Source: Nitrospira sp.
Lineage (GTDB): Bacteria > Nitrospirota > Nitrospiria > Nitrospirales > Nitrospiraceae
Assembly: GCA_029881435.1 (NCBI GenBank)
Contig: JAOUMR010000027.1
Coordinates: forward strand, 1 to 34,515
Direction: 5' to 3'
DNA: 34,515 nt
Positions 6,280 through 17,347 of the stretch are shown one piece after another. The notes beneath the pieces are model-generated. The model saw nothing but the letters and a program-made list of their open reading frames with translations. It did no database searches and was not told the origin of the DNA. Position 1 is the first letter of the stretch; every line of letters starts with the position of its first letter. Position numbers and translations under genes: made by a program.

Positions 6280-7623
6280 ATGAGTCTAAACAGAGTTTGG
6301 GAAGAAGCGCTTCACTATATTCAAGGTCGGGTACCGAAGCAGGTGTATGACACGTGGTTTATGCCGGTACACCTCGATAGGATCGAAAACTCGACCGCCC
6401 ATATCGGGGTCCCGAATAAATTTTTTGGGGAGTGGTTAGATGCACACTATGCCTCTCTCCTTGCTGAGGCGGTATCAACGGCCCGAGGAGGGGGACAGAC
6501 AACGGTGGCCTTCACCGTCCGTGAGAAGGCGGCTCTCCCCCAAGGTGAAGTATCGGCTCCTAGTAGCCTCCAGCGGGCAGGAAACCAATCGAAAGGCCGC
6601 CGCGGGATCCAACTGAATCCAAAATATACATTCAAGAATTTTGTCGTCGGTGCCGGTAATCAATTCGCACACGCAGCATGTATGGCGGTTGCTGAACAAC
6701 CAGGGCAGACGTATAACCCACTCTTCATCTACGGTGGGGTTGGACTTGGGAAAACACATCTCCTGAACGCAATAGGGAACCACGTTGCTGAACAGAGTGA
6801 TCTCCGCATCGCATACTTAACTACTGAGCAGTTCACGAACGAAGTGATCAACTCCATCCGGTACGACAAAATGATGGACCTTCGGAAGCGGTATCGACAC
6901 ATCGATATGCTGATGATCGATGACATCCAATTCCTCGTCGGAAAAGAACGAACACAGGAAGAATTTTTTCACACATTCAACGCGTTGTACGAGGGACATA
7001 AACAGATCGTCCTCTCCAGCGATCGTTTTCCAAAGGACATGCCGGATATTGAGGAACGCCTGCGATCGCGATTCGAGTGGGGACTCATCGCGGATTTACA
7101 GCCCCCCGACGTGGAAACGCGCATCGCAATCTTGAGAAAGAAATCGGAGGACGAGGGCGTCAAATTGCCGGAAGATGTCATTCAGTTTCTCTCGGTTAGC
7201 ATGAAGAGCAATATTCGGGAGCTCGAAGGGAGTCTCGTTCGACTAGGTGCCTATGCCTCCCTCACTGGGCAGGTCATCACCCTTGAGCTCGCAAAAAACC
7301 TCCTTCGGGACCTCATCGGCGACAAGAAAAAGGTTGTTGCTATGGATGATATTCAAGAGGCTGTCTGTACTAAGTTCCACGTTAAGTTGACGGAATTGAA
7401 ATCGCGGCGCCGGAGCAAAACGCTTGTGCAGCCTCGACAGATTGCCATGTATCTTTGTCGGGAGCTGACCGACTCATCGTACCCCGAGATTGGACGACAG
7501 TTTGGAGGGAAGGATCATACGACCATCATTCATGCCTGTCGCCAGGTTGCCAAAGCCAGGGAGGCGGACGCCGTGCTGCAGACAACGATTGAAACGTTGA
7601 AGGAACAGATTCTTCGAAGTTAA
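6280..7623 (+). CDS. dnaA: Chromosomal replication initiator protein DnaA
   Basis: A 447-residue AAA+ initiator that binds DnaA boxes, opens the origin and recruits the helicase. Domain I covers about residues 1-80, a short variable linker follows (about 81-112), then the AAA+ core with Walker A GGVGLGKT (152-159) and Walker B LMIDDIQFLVGKE. The C-terminal DNA-binding domain carries the signature GGKDHTTIIHACRQV. Length and architecture are standard, with a rather short domain II. The ATG follows a weak TAGG ribosome site. It is preceded by the DnaA box cluster and followed 23 bp later by dnaN, probably cotranscribed. Confidence 0.98.
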   Translation: MSLNRVWEEALHYIQGRVPKQVYDTWFMPVHLDRIENSTAHIGVPNKFFGEWLDAHYASLLAEAVSTARGGGQTTVAFTVREKAALPQGEVSAPSSLQRAGNQSKGRRGIQLNPKYTFKNFVVGAGNQFAHAACMAVAEQPGQTYNPLFIYGGVGLGKTHLLNAIGNHVAEQSDLRIAYLTTEQFTNEVINSIRYDKMMDLRKRYRHIDMLMIDDIQFLVGKERTQEEFFHTFNALYEGHKQIVLSSDRFPKDMPDIEERLRSRFEWGLIADLQPPDVETRIAILRKKSEDEGVKLPEDVIQFLSVSMKSNIRELEGSLVRLGAYASLTGQVITLELAKNLLRDLIGDKKKVVAMDDIQEAVCTKFHVKLTELKSRRRSKTLVQPRQIAMYLCRELTDSSYPEIGRQFGGKDHTTIIHACRQVAKAREADAVLQTTIETLKEQILRS

Positions 7624-7646
7624 CGACTTGGCCGGGGGAGTACGCT

Positions 7647-8774
7647 ATGAAAGTACGCATCGGGCGGGATGAATTGTTGACAGGACTCCAGCGCGTACAA
7701 GGTGTCGTGGAAAAGCGCAACACGATGCCGATTCTGTCGAACATTTTGTTGGAGGCCAAACAAGACGGAGTCGAGATTGTCGCAACCGATCTCGAGATCG
7801 GGTTGAGAGGCCTCTACAAGGCAACCGTGCTGACTCCGGGAGGCGTGACCATCTCGGCTCGAAAGCTGTTCGAGATTGTGAAAGAGTTACCATCTGGGGA
7901 CATCGAGCTGACATCCGCAGACAATAATTGGACGACGATCCAAGCTGGAAAGAGCCAATTCAAAGTTGTGGGTCTCCCCAGTCACGAGTACCCGGCGCTC
8001 CCGACGATCGATCGCGAAGGGTTAACGCCTCTCTCTGGAGACGGACTACTGGAATTGATTCGCAAGACGCTTTTTGCAGCCGGTGACAACGATGCCCGAT
8101 ATATCTTGAACGGCCTTCTCGTCACGTTGCTGGGGACTGAGAAGAAAACCTCCCTGCGATTGGTCGGTACGGACGGTCATCGTCTCGCAGTGGCGGAACA
8201 GGAAGTCGGAAAAGCCGGGTCCAAAGGGATGCCGTTGGAAATGAAGGCCATTATTCCCAAAAAAGCTGCCCATGAGATCAGGCATCTCCTGGAAGAGGGC
8301 GGAGACGGTGAACCGCTGATCGGCTTCTCGAAGAATCTGATGATCTTCCGAAAAAGCGGTCTCCTCCTGACGTCCAGGCTGATGGAAGGCAATTATCCGA
8401 ACTATCAGCAGGTCATTCCCAAAGAAAGCGGCAAGCCGATCAGTGTGGATCGAGCCGAACTGGAGAGCGCGCTTCGTCGGGTATCGGTATTGTCGAAGGA
8501 TAAGTCCAGCGCGGTGAAGGTATCGTTTGCATCCGGCAAGATGACGCTCTATTCCAGCAGCCCGGACTATGGAGAAGCCACAGAAGAGTTGGCCGCGCAA
8601 TACGAGGGAGAGCCGATGAATACCGGCTTCAATGCCCGATACCTGTTGGATGTGTTCAATGTGATGGATGGGGACACGCTCTCTCTTCAGATGGAGACAC
8701 CCTTGAGCCCCTGTCTGGTTCAGGAGCCGGAAAGTCCGGGCTTCAAGTGTGTGGTGATGCCCATTAAAATCTAG
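7647..8774 (+). CDS. dnaN: DNA polymerase III subunit beta (sliding clamp)
   Basis: A 375-residue beta clamp that encircles DNA and tethers the polymerase and other replication proteins. MKVRIGRDELLTGLQRVQGV and TMPILSNILLEA are typical N-terminal clamp sequences, FNARYLLDVF falls in domain III, and the protein ends CVVMPIKI, close to the classic VMPMRL-type C-terminus. GGGGAG precedes the ATG. It is 23 bp after dnaA. The next gene is gyrB, not recF, after a 145-bp gap containing a hairpin. Confidence 0.97.
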   Translation: MKVRIGRDELLTGLQRVQGVVEKRNTMPILSNILLEAKQDGVEIVATDLEIGLRGLYKATVLTPGGVTISARKLFEIVKELPSGDIELTSADNNWTTIQAGKSQFKVVGLPSHEYPALPTIDREGLTPLSGDGLLELIRKTLFAAGDNDARYILNGLLVTLLGTEKKTSLRLVGTDGHRLAVAEQEVGKAGSKGMPLEMKAIIPKKAAHEIRHLLEEGGDGEPLIGFSKNLMIFRKSGLLLTSRLMEGNYPNYQQVIPKESGKPISVDRAELESALRRVSVLSKDKSSAVKVSFASGKMTLYSSSPDYGEATEELAAQYEGEPMNTGFNARYLLDVFNVMDGDTLSLQMETPLSPCLVQEPESPGFKCVVMPIKI

Positions 8775-8831
8775 CATGATGATGTTCTCCAGCATGGTCT
8801 TCGCATCACACAGAGGTCCAGTAGAGCAACA

Positions 8832-8859
8832 GGTGAGCCTTGCTTTCTTCGGGCTCACC
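8832..8859 (+). other. Stem-loop between dnaN and gyrB
   Basis: GGTGAGCC at 8832-8839 and GGCTCACC at 8852-8859 form a perfect 8-bp stem with a 12-base loop. No run of T follows, so it is not a standard intrinsic terminator. It may be an mRNA processing or stability element in the 145-bp gap before gyrB. Confidence 0.4.
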
Positions 8860-8913
8860 GCCGTGCAATTTCGACTGAAGCAACGCAAGGGTAGCCTCTT
8901 ACCAGACTGTTAG

Positions 8914-11388
<2,475 letters not shown>

Positions 11389-11459
11389 CGAACACGTTGG
11401 CCTCTGCACGTGTCATCGAAGACGTGGATCTGGATGGTTGAGGAAAACGAGGAGTTGTC

Positions 11460-13937
11460 ATGCCCCCTGACGAGCGTTTAGGCCATATCGCGATCGAAGA
11501 CGAGATGAAGTCGTCGTACCTCGATTACGCCATGAGCGTGATCGTAGGGCGGGCGCTTCCCGACGTTCGTGACGGCCTCAAACCGGTTCATCGCCGCATC
11601 TTGTTCGGCATGAATGAAATGGGGCTCGCTTCAAATCGGGCCTACCGGAAGTCGGCCAAGATCGTGGGCGAGATTATGGGGAACTACCATCCCCACGGCG
11701 ATTCGGCCATTTATGACACCCTGGTGCGGATGGCGCAGAACTTCAACATGCGCTATCCCCTCGTCGATGGTCAGGGCAATTATGGATCGATGGATGGCGA
11801 CTCAGCGGCGGCCATGCGCTATACCGAAGCGCGCATGACGAAACTGGCTGAAGAGATGCTGGCCGATATCGACAAGGAAACGGTCGACTTCAGTCCTAAC
11901 TATGATGAATCGAGGCAGGAACCGTTGGTCCTGCCGACCCGAGTGCCGAATCTTCTCGTCAACGGAGCCGGTGGCATAGCAGTCGGCTATGCCACCAATA
12001 TCCCGACCCACAACATTACCGAAGTCATTGACGGATTACTCCTCCTGTTGGAGAACCCTGAGGTGACGATCACCGAGTTGATGAAGAAAATACCCGGTCC
12101 CGATTTTCCAACGGCCGGGTTCATTTACGGCGTGAGCGGCATCAAGGAAGCCTATGAGACCGGGCGAGGCCTCCTCACATTGCGCGCAAAAGTTGTGGTG
12201 GAGACCGATGAACGAACCGACCGGGAGCGCCTGATCGTCACGGAGATTCCCTACCAGGTCAACAAAGTGAGCTTGATCAAGAAGATTGCTGAGTTGGTTC
12301 AGGAAGACCGGATCAAGGGCATCTCGGACCTACGAGACGAGTCATCGGATCGGGAAGGGGTACGGGTGGTGATCGAGCTAAAGCGGAATGAAATTCCGTT
12401 GGTGGTGTTGAACAACCTCTACAAGCACACTCCACTCGAAACGACGTTCGGCGTCAATATGCTGGCGCTGGTCAACAATAGGCCTGAGGTTCTGAACCTC
12501 AAGCGGATCCTCCATCATTTCCTCGAACACCGACGCGAAGTCATCGTGCGACGAACGGTCTTCGAGCTCAGAAAAGCAGAGGAACGGGCGCATATTCTCG
12601 AAGGACTCAAGATTGCGCTCGACAATCTCGATGCCGTCATCACGCTCATCCGAGCGTCCCGGTCGCCGGACGAAGCGCGCGCGGGGTTGATGCGACAATT
12701 CGGCCTCACCGAAATTCAGGCCACGGCCATCCTCGAGATGCGACTTCAACGCCTGACGCAGCTTGAGCGGACGAAGCTCGTCGAAGAGTACCAGGACGTG
12801 CTGAAGCAGATCGAATACCTGAAGTCCGTGCTCGCGAGTGAAGCACTGGTCCGAACCATCATCAAAGACGAGCTGACGGAAATTCGCGAGGCCTATAAGG
12901 ACGAGCGCCGCACGCAGATCGTCAAAGAAGAGGCGGAGATCAGTCTGGAAGATCTCATCGCAGAAGAAGAAGTGATTGTGAGCATCTCACACGCCGGATA
13001 CATCAAGCGAAATGCCGTGTCGCTGTACCGCGCCCAACGCCGAGGGGGGAAGGGCAAGATCGGCATGGGCATCAAGGAGGAGGACTTCGTTGAAGATCTC
13101 TTCACCGCCTCCACCCATGATTCGCTTCTCTTTTTCACGGATGCGGGAAAAGTGTTTTGGTTGAAGGTCCATGAAATTCCTGAGGCCAGCCGGGCTGCGA
13201 AAGGCAAAGCGCTGGTCAATCTCCTGGCCTTATCGAGCAATGAAAAAGTGACGGCGACCTTGCCGGTCAAAGAGTTTCGGGATGATCGGTATATCATCAT
13301 GGGAACCAAAAAGGGCATCATCAAGAAGACGGAACTGTCCGCGTTCAGCAACCCAAGACAAGGCGGGATTATTGCGTTAGGGCTGGAGAGTGGGGACAAG
13401 CTGATCGGAGTGCAGTTGACCGATGGACAGCGAGAGATCCTTCTCGGAACACGACAGGGCATGACGATCCGATTTAAAGAAGAAGAAGTCCGGCCGATGG
13501 GGCGGACCGCCTACGGCGTCAAGGGGATCACGCTGGAAGAGGGAAACGAAGTCATCGGTATGGAAACCATCACGCCTGATTCCACCACATCCATATTAAC
13601 CATCACAGAGGGTGGTTACGGGAAACGGACACCGGTCGGCGAGTATCGCGTGCAGGGGCGTGGCGGGAAGGGCATTATCAGCGTGAAGACCACGGAGCGA
13701 AACGGCCTTGCCATTGGATTTCTGCAAGTTCGAGACGATGATGAGATCATGTTGATGGCCGCCCAGGGAAAAGTGCTCCGGTGCAAGGTGGACGACATCC
13801 GCGAGATCGGTCGGAATACGCAAGGTGTTCGTATTCTCGACCTCGATGGCGAAGGAGACCGAGTCGTGGGCGTTGCCAGACTGGCGGAAGTCGTCGAACG
13901 AGAGGATGTGCCATCGGACAACACCCCCGAGGCCTAA
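11460..13937 (+). CDS. gyrA: DNA gyrase subunit A
   Basis: The 825-residue breakage-reunion subunit of gyrase. The catalytic tyrosine is Tyr121 in AMRYTEARM. The quinolone-determining region keeps Ser82 and Asp86 (Ser83 and Asp87 in E. coli numbering), the usual susceptible residues. The GyrA box QRRGGKG is at 526-532, so this is gyrase rather than topoisomerase IV, and the C-terminal beta-pinwheel repeats follow. The tail is acidic. The ATG is preceded by a purine-rich GAGGAG. It follows gyrB by 71 bp. Confidence 0.98.
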   Translation: MPPDERLGHIAIEDEMKSSYLDYAMSVIVGRALPDVRDGLKPVHRRILFGMNEMGLASNRAYRKSAKIVGEIMGNYHPHGDSAIYDTLVRMAQNFNMRYPLVDGQGNYGSMDGDSAAAMRYTEARMTKLAEEMLADIDKETVDFSPNYDESRQEPLVLPTRVPNLLVNGAGGIAVGYATNIPTHNITEVIDGLLLLLENPEVTITELMKKIPGPDFPTAGFIYGVSGIKEAYETGRGLLTLRAKVVVETDERTDRERLIVTEIPYQVNKVSLIKKIAELVQEDRIKGISDLRDESSDREGVRVVIELKRNEIPLVVLNNLYKHTPLETTFGVNMLALVNNRPEVLNLKRILHHFLEHRREVIVRRTVFELRKAEERAHILEGLKIALDNLDAVITLIRASRSPDEARAGLMRQFGLTEIQATAILEMRLQRLTQLERTKLVEEYQDVLKQIEYLKSVLASEALVRTIIKDELTEIREAYKDERRTQIVKEEAEISLEDLIAEEEVIVSISHAGYIKRNAVSLYRAQRRGGKGKIGMGIKEEDFVEDLFTASTHDSLLFFTDAGKVFWLKVHEIPEASRAAKGKALVNLLALSSNEKVTATLPVKEFRDDRYIIMGTKKGIIKKTELSAFSNPRQGGIIALGLESGDKLIGVQLTDGQREILLGTRQGMTIRFKEEEVRPMGRTAYGVKGITLEEGNEVIGMETITPDSTTSILTITEGGYGKRTPVGEYRVQGRGGKGIISVKTTERNGLAIGFLQVRDDDEIMLMAAQGKVLRCKVDDIREIGRNTQGVRILDLDGEGDRVVGVARLAEVVEREDVPSDNTPEA

Positions 13938-13983
13938 CCGAGTCCGGATGGACGGTTCCTGTATCCAACGGGTAGTTTCTTCC

Positions 13984-14571
13984 ATGCCTCCCGCCGATCC
14001 CACAACCAAGAAGCCGCTGGATATCGTCGTCAAATTTGCGCTCAGTGTGTTTGTGGGATCTTTCGCACTGATTTGGGGGGGCATGTATCTCAGCCGTCCA
14101 GACCGCTCGATTCCACCCTACACGGTAGGGTCGCAGGCCGATCATTTCGTGGCGACCTATGTTCCTCGGGATACCCAAGATGAACAGATCGAACGATTGG
14201 TGAAGCGGTTTCGAAAGGTCGGCCACGAGACGCGCGATTTCGGTCCTATGAAAATCTATCCCACAACTACAGGTGATCCCGGAGGACGGTACAGGCAGAT
14301 CGTGATTTACGTGTTCGCCGACCATCTCAAAACCAATCCAGAAGTGCTGGCAAAGTATCTGGCGGGCGATGCGGCGACGATGAAGGATTATGAACAATCA
14401 ATGCGCGGATACTATCGATTGCAAGATCAGAATGAGGAAGGCGGCACCGGCCCCATGCCTCACGATGGAAACATGTCCAGCGACACACGGATTCTGTTCA
14501 AGGGGCTTGTGACGGATCCCTTGCCGGTTGAGGATGAACCTGAGCCAAATATTTCGATATCACCTCTCTGA
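13984..14571 (+). CDS. Hypothetical single-pass membrane protein
   Basis: A 195-residue protein with one predicted membrane helix near the N-terminus (about residues 12-32, IVVKFALSVFVGSFALIWGG) and a long polar C-terminal part. QADHFVATYVPRDTQDEQIERLVKRFRKVG suggests an alpha/beta domain outside the helix. No known domain was recognised. I chose the ATG at 13984 because it gives a short N-terminus before the membrane segment; the frame is open further upstream into gyrA, and an ATG at 13948 is another option. It may be cotranscribed with gyrA. Its 3' end overlaps the convergent dciA-like gene by 74 bp. Confidence 0.6.
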   Translation: MPPADPTTKKPLDIVVKFALSVFVGSFALIWGGMYLSRPDRSIPPYTVGSQADHFVATYVPRDTQDEQIERLVKRFRKVGHETRDFGPMKIYPTTTGDPGGRYRQIVIYVFADHLKTNPEVLAKYLAGDAATMKDYEQSMRGYYRLQDQNEEGGTGPMPHDGNMSSDTRILFKGLVTDPLPVEDEPEPNISISPL

Positions 14572-15010
14572 ATCGCTCGCGCAACGAAGGGTCTTGGATC
14601 GCCGCGGTATGCGAAACCACTTCAGGCAAGGGTTCAGCGAGATGAGAGGACTGGGGGCTGGCGACGAGAAGGTCGGATGCGGCCGTGGTTGAATCGGGAA
14701 TCTCCCCGACACGAAACGCAATGTCCGTCACACATTCCGGCCCGGATTCTGCCTGCAACTTTGTTAAGAGCGCGGGTTTGAGGTACGTCAGTTGTTGCAG
14801 CCAGACAGGATTTCTGACGAGGAGATACAGTTTCTTGAAGCGAATCTGAGCCGGCCAGGTATGGCTTGCCATGGGCTCGCCGACGAGATCGTGCCAGCGA
14901 TGTTGTAAGCGAAGTTCGATCAACCTCGGCTCCAGACCAAGACGTTTGGAAACCCCCGAGAGGATGCTGCCGAAGGAGTCGAGCGTACCAGAGCCCATGG
15001 TGGGCATCAT
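14498..15010 (-). CDS. dciA: DciA-family (DUF721) helicase-loading protein
   Basis: A 170-residue protein whose N-terminal half fits the DUF721/DciA family: LIELRLQHRWHDLVGEPMASHTWPAQIRFKKLYL with breaks, then VRNPVWLQQLTYLKPALLTKL. DciA is the widespread bacterial loader or partner of the replicative helicase DnaB, replaced by DnaC or DnaI in some lineages. The C-terminal half is low in similarity and probably disordered, ending with a short helix FREVISKYLAQV. The first ATG (15008-15010) was used; Met5 is also possible. It lies head-to-head with smpB (41 bp apart) and close to dnaA-gyrA, which suits its role. Confidence 0.78.
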   Translation of the reverse strand: MMPTMGSGTLDSFGSILSGVSKRLGLEPRLIELRLQHRWHDLVGEPMASHTWPAQIRFKKLYLLVRNPVWLQQLTYLKPALLTKLQAESGPECVTDIAFRVGEIPDSTTAASDLLVASPQSSHLAEPLPEVVSHTAAIQDPSLRERFREVISKYLAQVHPQPARDPSQAP

Positions 15011-15051
15011 AGGCGGTATCTAAGAACAAGATCAAGGCGCTGCTTCCCACT

Positions 15052-15525
15052 ATGACCAAAGAGACAGAAGATCAGTACCAAGTCGTGGCCACGAATCGGA
15101 AGGCCTATCACGACTACTTTATCGAGGAAAAGTTCGAGGCGGGGATGGTCCTGAAAGGCACCGAGGTGAAATCGCTGCGTGATCGGCGCGTGAACTTACA
15201 AGACAGTTACGCCAGCGTCAAAGAAGGGGAGGTCTTTCTTCATCACTGCCACATCAGTCCGTATAGTCATGGCAATCTCATGAACCATGATCCGATCAGG
15301 ACCCGTAAACTGCTTCTGCATCGCAAGGAGATCAACAAGCTTCTTGGCAAAACGCAGCAGAAAGGTCTCACGCTCGTTCCTCTCCGGATCTACTTCTCAG
15401 CGCGAGGTCGGGCCAAGGTCGAACTGGGGTTGGCAAAAGGAAAGAAGCAACACGATCGTCGCGCGTCGATCAAGGCTCGAGAGGCGGGACGAGAGGTGGA
15501 ACGGGCCATGAAAGAGAGAAAATAG
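15052..15525 (+). CDS. smpB: SsrA-binding protein SmpB
   Basis: A 157-residue protein that binds tmRNA and brings it to stalled ribosomes for trans-translation. VVATNRKAYHDYFIEEKFEAG (broken here for length), then GMVLKGTEVKSLRDRRVNLQDSY, SPYSHGN and the RTRKLLLHRKEI segment are classic SmpB signatures. The C-terminal tail AKGKKQHDRRASIKAREAGR is the basic helix that enters the mRNA channel. Length is normal. It diverges from dciA. The tmRNA gene itself was not found in the window. Confidence 0.97.
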   Translation: MTKETEDQYQVVATNRKAYHDYFIEEKFEAGMVLKGTEVKSLRDRRVNLQDSYASVKEGEVFLHHCHISPYSHGNLMNHDPIRTRKLLLHRKEINKLLGKTQQKGLTLVPLRIYFSARGRAKVELGLAKGKKQHDRRASIKAREAGREVERAMKERK

Positions 15526-15657
15526 AGCGGTACATATTCGTCGCTCTCTCTATCGACCATTCCTCTATCGTCCTCCGCCCCACACCCAAACACGATTGTC
15601 CAAACACAGACGCCCGTCAACAGCAGGTCTTCCCACCCGATCTGGACGTCGGTCTGG

Positions 15658-15738
15658 CTACCGACTCGTGACCTGCATCATCGCGTACAACACGCTAAAT
15701 ATGGAGACCAATAAGAACATTTCGATAAAGGAAATCAT
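15658..15738 (-). CDS. Possible 26-residue single-span membrane peptide
   Basis: A short open frame ATG...TAG encodes 26 residues: MISFIEMF, a hydrophobic stretch LLVSIFSVLYAMM and a short polar end QVTSR. It looks like a one-helix membrane microprotein of the kind that modulates larger membrane complexes. A strong GGGGGTGAG ribosome site lies eight bases before the ATG, and phased ATGAA/TTCAT repeats lie 49-87 bp upstream. It is on the same strand as, and 172 bp downstream of, the histidine kinase gene. No homolog could be checked; a chance open frame remains possible. Confidence 0.45.
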   Translation of the reverse strand: MISFIEMFLLVSIFSVLYAMMQVTSR

Positions 15739-15786
15739 AATAGTTGCTCACCCCCTTTCACTTTCCTACATATATACGCCTCGAAT

Positions 15787-15825
15787 ATGAAGCGACCATG
15801 AGGGGATCATGAAGAGTTCTTCATG
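15787..15825 (-). promoter_or_regulatory. Phased TTCAT repeats with a palindrome (candidate response-regulator site)
   Basis: On the minus strand TTCAT, CTCAT and TTCAT begin at 15813, 15802 and 15791, exactly 11 bp apart, so they lie on one DNA face. The first also forms an arm of the perfect inverted repeat CATGAAGA-gt-TCTTCATG at 15808-15825. OmpR-type regulators bind direct repeats spaced 10-11 bp, and an OmpR-type regulator gene is nearby. A TATATA sequence follows on the minus strand before the small membrane peptide gene. The link to that regulator is inferred. Confidence 0.5.
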
Positions 15826-15910
15826 GAGGTGTGGCTGAACAATGCGTAAGAAGGGGTATTCGAACGTAGGTTTTGGGTGAGAGGAAATCTCGGGTACGAA
15901 CGAGAAACTG

Positions 15911-17347
15911 CTACGCAGGAATCCTGTGCTGCGTGAACGCTGGTAAACGCAGGGTGAAGACGGAGCCTTTATTGACCTCGCTCGTGACGGAAATGCTTCC
16001 GCCGTGGGCTTCCATGATTTCCTTTACAATGGGGAGTCCGAGCCCCGTCCCGGCAGTATCCTTCGCACGGGCCCAATCGGTTCGATAGAATCGCTCGAAC
16101 AGGTGAGGAATATGTTCCGGTTCGATCCCATGACCTGTGTCCTCGACCGCTACCGCGACCTCATGATCGACCGTCTGCAATCGAACCGTGACGGAACCGC
16201 CGGCTGGTGTGTACTGCAGGGCATTATCAAGAAGATTGATGAGCGCTTGTTTGAGCCATTGCGCGTCGCCGAGTACAGGGGGAACCGGCTGAGACTCGAA
16301 CCTCAACGCGATCTGATGGTCATCGGCCAGAAGTGTCAGCTCTTCCACGATTTCTTGTATGAGCGGCTCCAGCGCGAGTGGCATGAGATTGACCGGAGGC
16401 TTGCTGCTGGTGAATTTTGCGAGGGTCAATAGGGGACGGGTTAAGGCAATGAGTCGTTCGACTTGCTGGAGATTATTGAGAAGCACCTCGTGGTATTCTT
16501 CCACCGTCCTTGCTTTCATCAGAGCGACTTCGAGGTTCCCCTGCAGAATGGTCAGCGGTGTCTTCATCTCATGAGCGGCGATTTCGCAAAAGTTCCGTTG
16601 GACTTCACTGCCTCGCTGGAACTGATCCAGCACGGCATTTACGGCCTGAGTGAGTCGGCGAAACTCCTGATAGGGTGAATCCATCGGCAGTCGCTTTCCA
16701 AGGTCGGCTTCCGACATCGTTTCGGCACCAGTGCACAAGGCTTCGATTGGCGCCAGGACTTTCTTGGACAGCCAGTGGCTGCCGACCCACGCAAAAAACA
16801 AAGTCGCTGCGGATCCGAGCGCCAGGAGAAACACAAGCCCATTCAGAGTCTCTTGGTAATGGAGCAAGGACGTTTCGGCCTGCAGAACATACTGCACATG
16901 ACTTTTACTGACGAGGAAGAGAAACAGATGACGTGCTGGTATCCCATCGGGCGCCTTCAGAGTTTCGAATAGGAGGGTCTTGAGGCGAACCTGTTCGAGT
17001 ATGCGCGGCGGGAGCGACTCCCGCCCGCCTGCATGAGGGCTCCTCCATACGAGCGAGCCATCGGTGGAAAAGACCCGAAGGGCGTGAGTGACGTCGGGCA
17101 AGATGTGCTGTTCCGTTGTGCTCTGAGTCAACTCGCTCGTTGGCGGAATGTCCTGCTCACGGTGTTCGAAGAGCTCAGGCTGCCGCTCCACGAACTCTGC
17201 CAATGTTTCTCCCAATACGAGCAGGCGTCCGTCCACAAAGCGTTGAAGCAAAACCTCACTTGCGGCATACACCAGGGCGGAGAACAGGAGCAGTCCGGCC
17301 ATCAAGACAAAGGTGGACCAGCTGATCAAGTTGCGCAAAGATTTCAT
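15911..17347 (-). CDS. Two-component sensor histidine kinase
   Basis: A 478-residue membrane kinase. TM1 is at about 9-30, a periplasmic sensor region spans about 31-167, TM2 about 168-192, then a HAMP linker with APIEALCTGAETM. The H box is AAHEMKTPLTIL with phosphoacceptor His259. The ATPase has the N box NLLDNALQYTP (Asn375), DTGHGIE (403-409) and GTGLGLPI (433-440). The layout resembles CusS/heavy-metal-type sensors, but the signal is not known. It overlaps the response regulator stop by four bases (ATGA) and therefore pairs with it. Confidence 0.93.
   Translation of the reverse strand: MKSLRNLISWSTFVLMAGLLLFSALVYAASEVLLQRFVDGRLLVLGETLAEFVERQPELFEHREQDIPPTSELTQSTTEQHILPDVTHALRVFSTDGSLVWRSPHAGGRESLPPRILEQVRLKTLLFETLKAPDGIPARHLFLFLVSKSHVQYVLQAETSLLHYQETLNGLVFLLALGSAATLFFAWVGSHWLSKKVLAPIEALCTGAETMSEADLGKRLPMDSPYQEFRRLTQAVNAVLDQFQRGSEVQRNFCEIAAHEMKTPLTILQGNLEVALMKARTVEEYHEVLLNNLQQVERLIALTRPLLTLAKFTSSKPPVNLMPLALEPLIQEIVEELTLLADDHQIALRFESQPVPPVLGDAQWLKQALINLLDNALQYTPAGGSVTVRLQTVDHEVAVAVEDTGHGIEPEHIPHLFERFYRTDWARAKDTAGTGLGLPIVKEIMEAHGGSISVTSEVNKGSVFTLRLPAFTQHRIPA

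Noticed and set aside
8046-8888. 280-codon antisense frame over dnaN
   Set aside because: It is a long shadow of the real dnaN frame with no recognisable domain and no ribosome site.
13747-14397. 216-codon antisense frame across the gyrA end and the next gene
   Set aside because: Low-complexity Arg/His-rich translation typical of a shadow; both sense frames are better supported.
15596-15790. Plus-strand 64-codon frame after smpB
   Set aside because: No domain and no convincing ribosome site; the opposite strand holds the better-supported small peptide.
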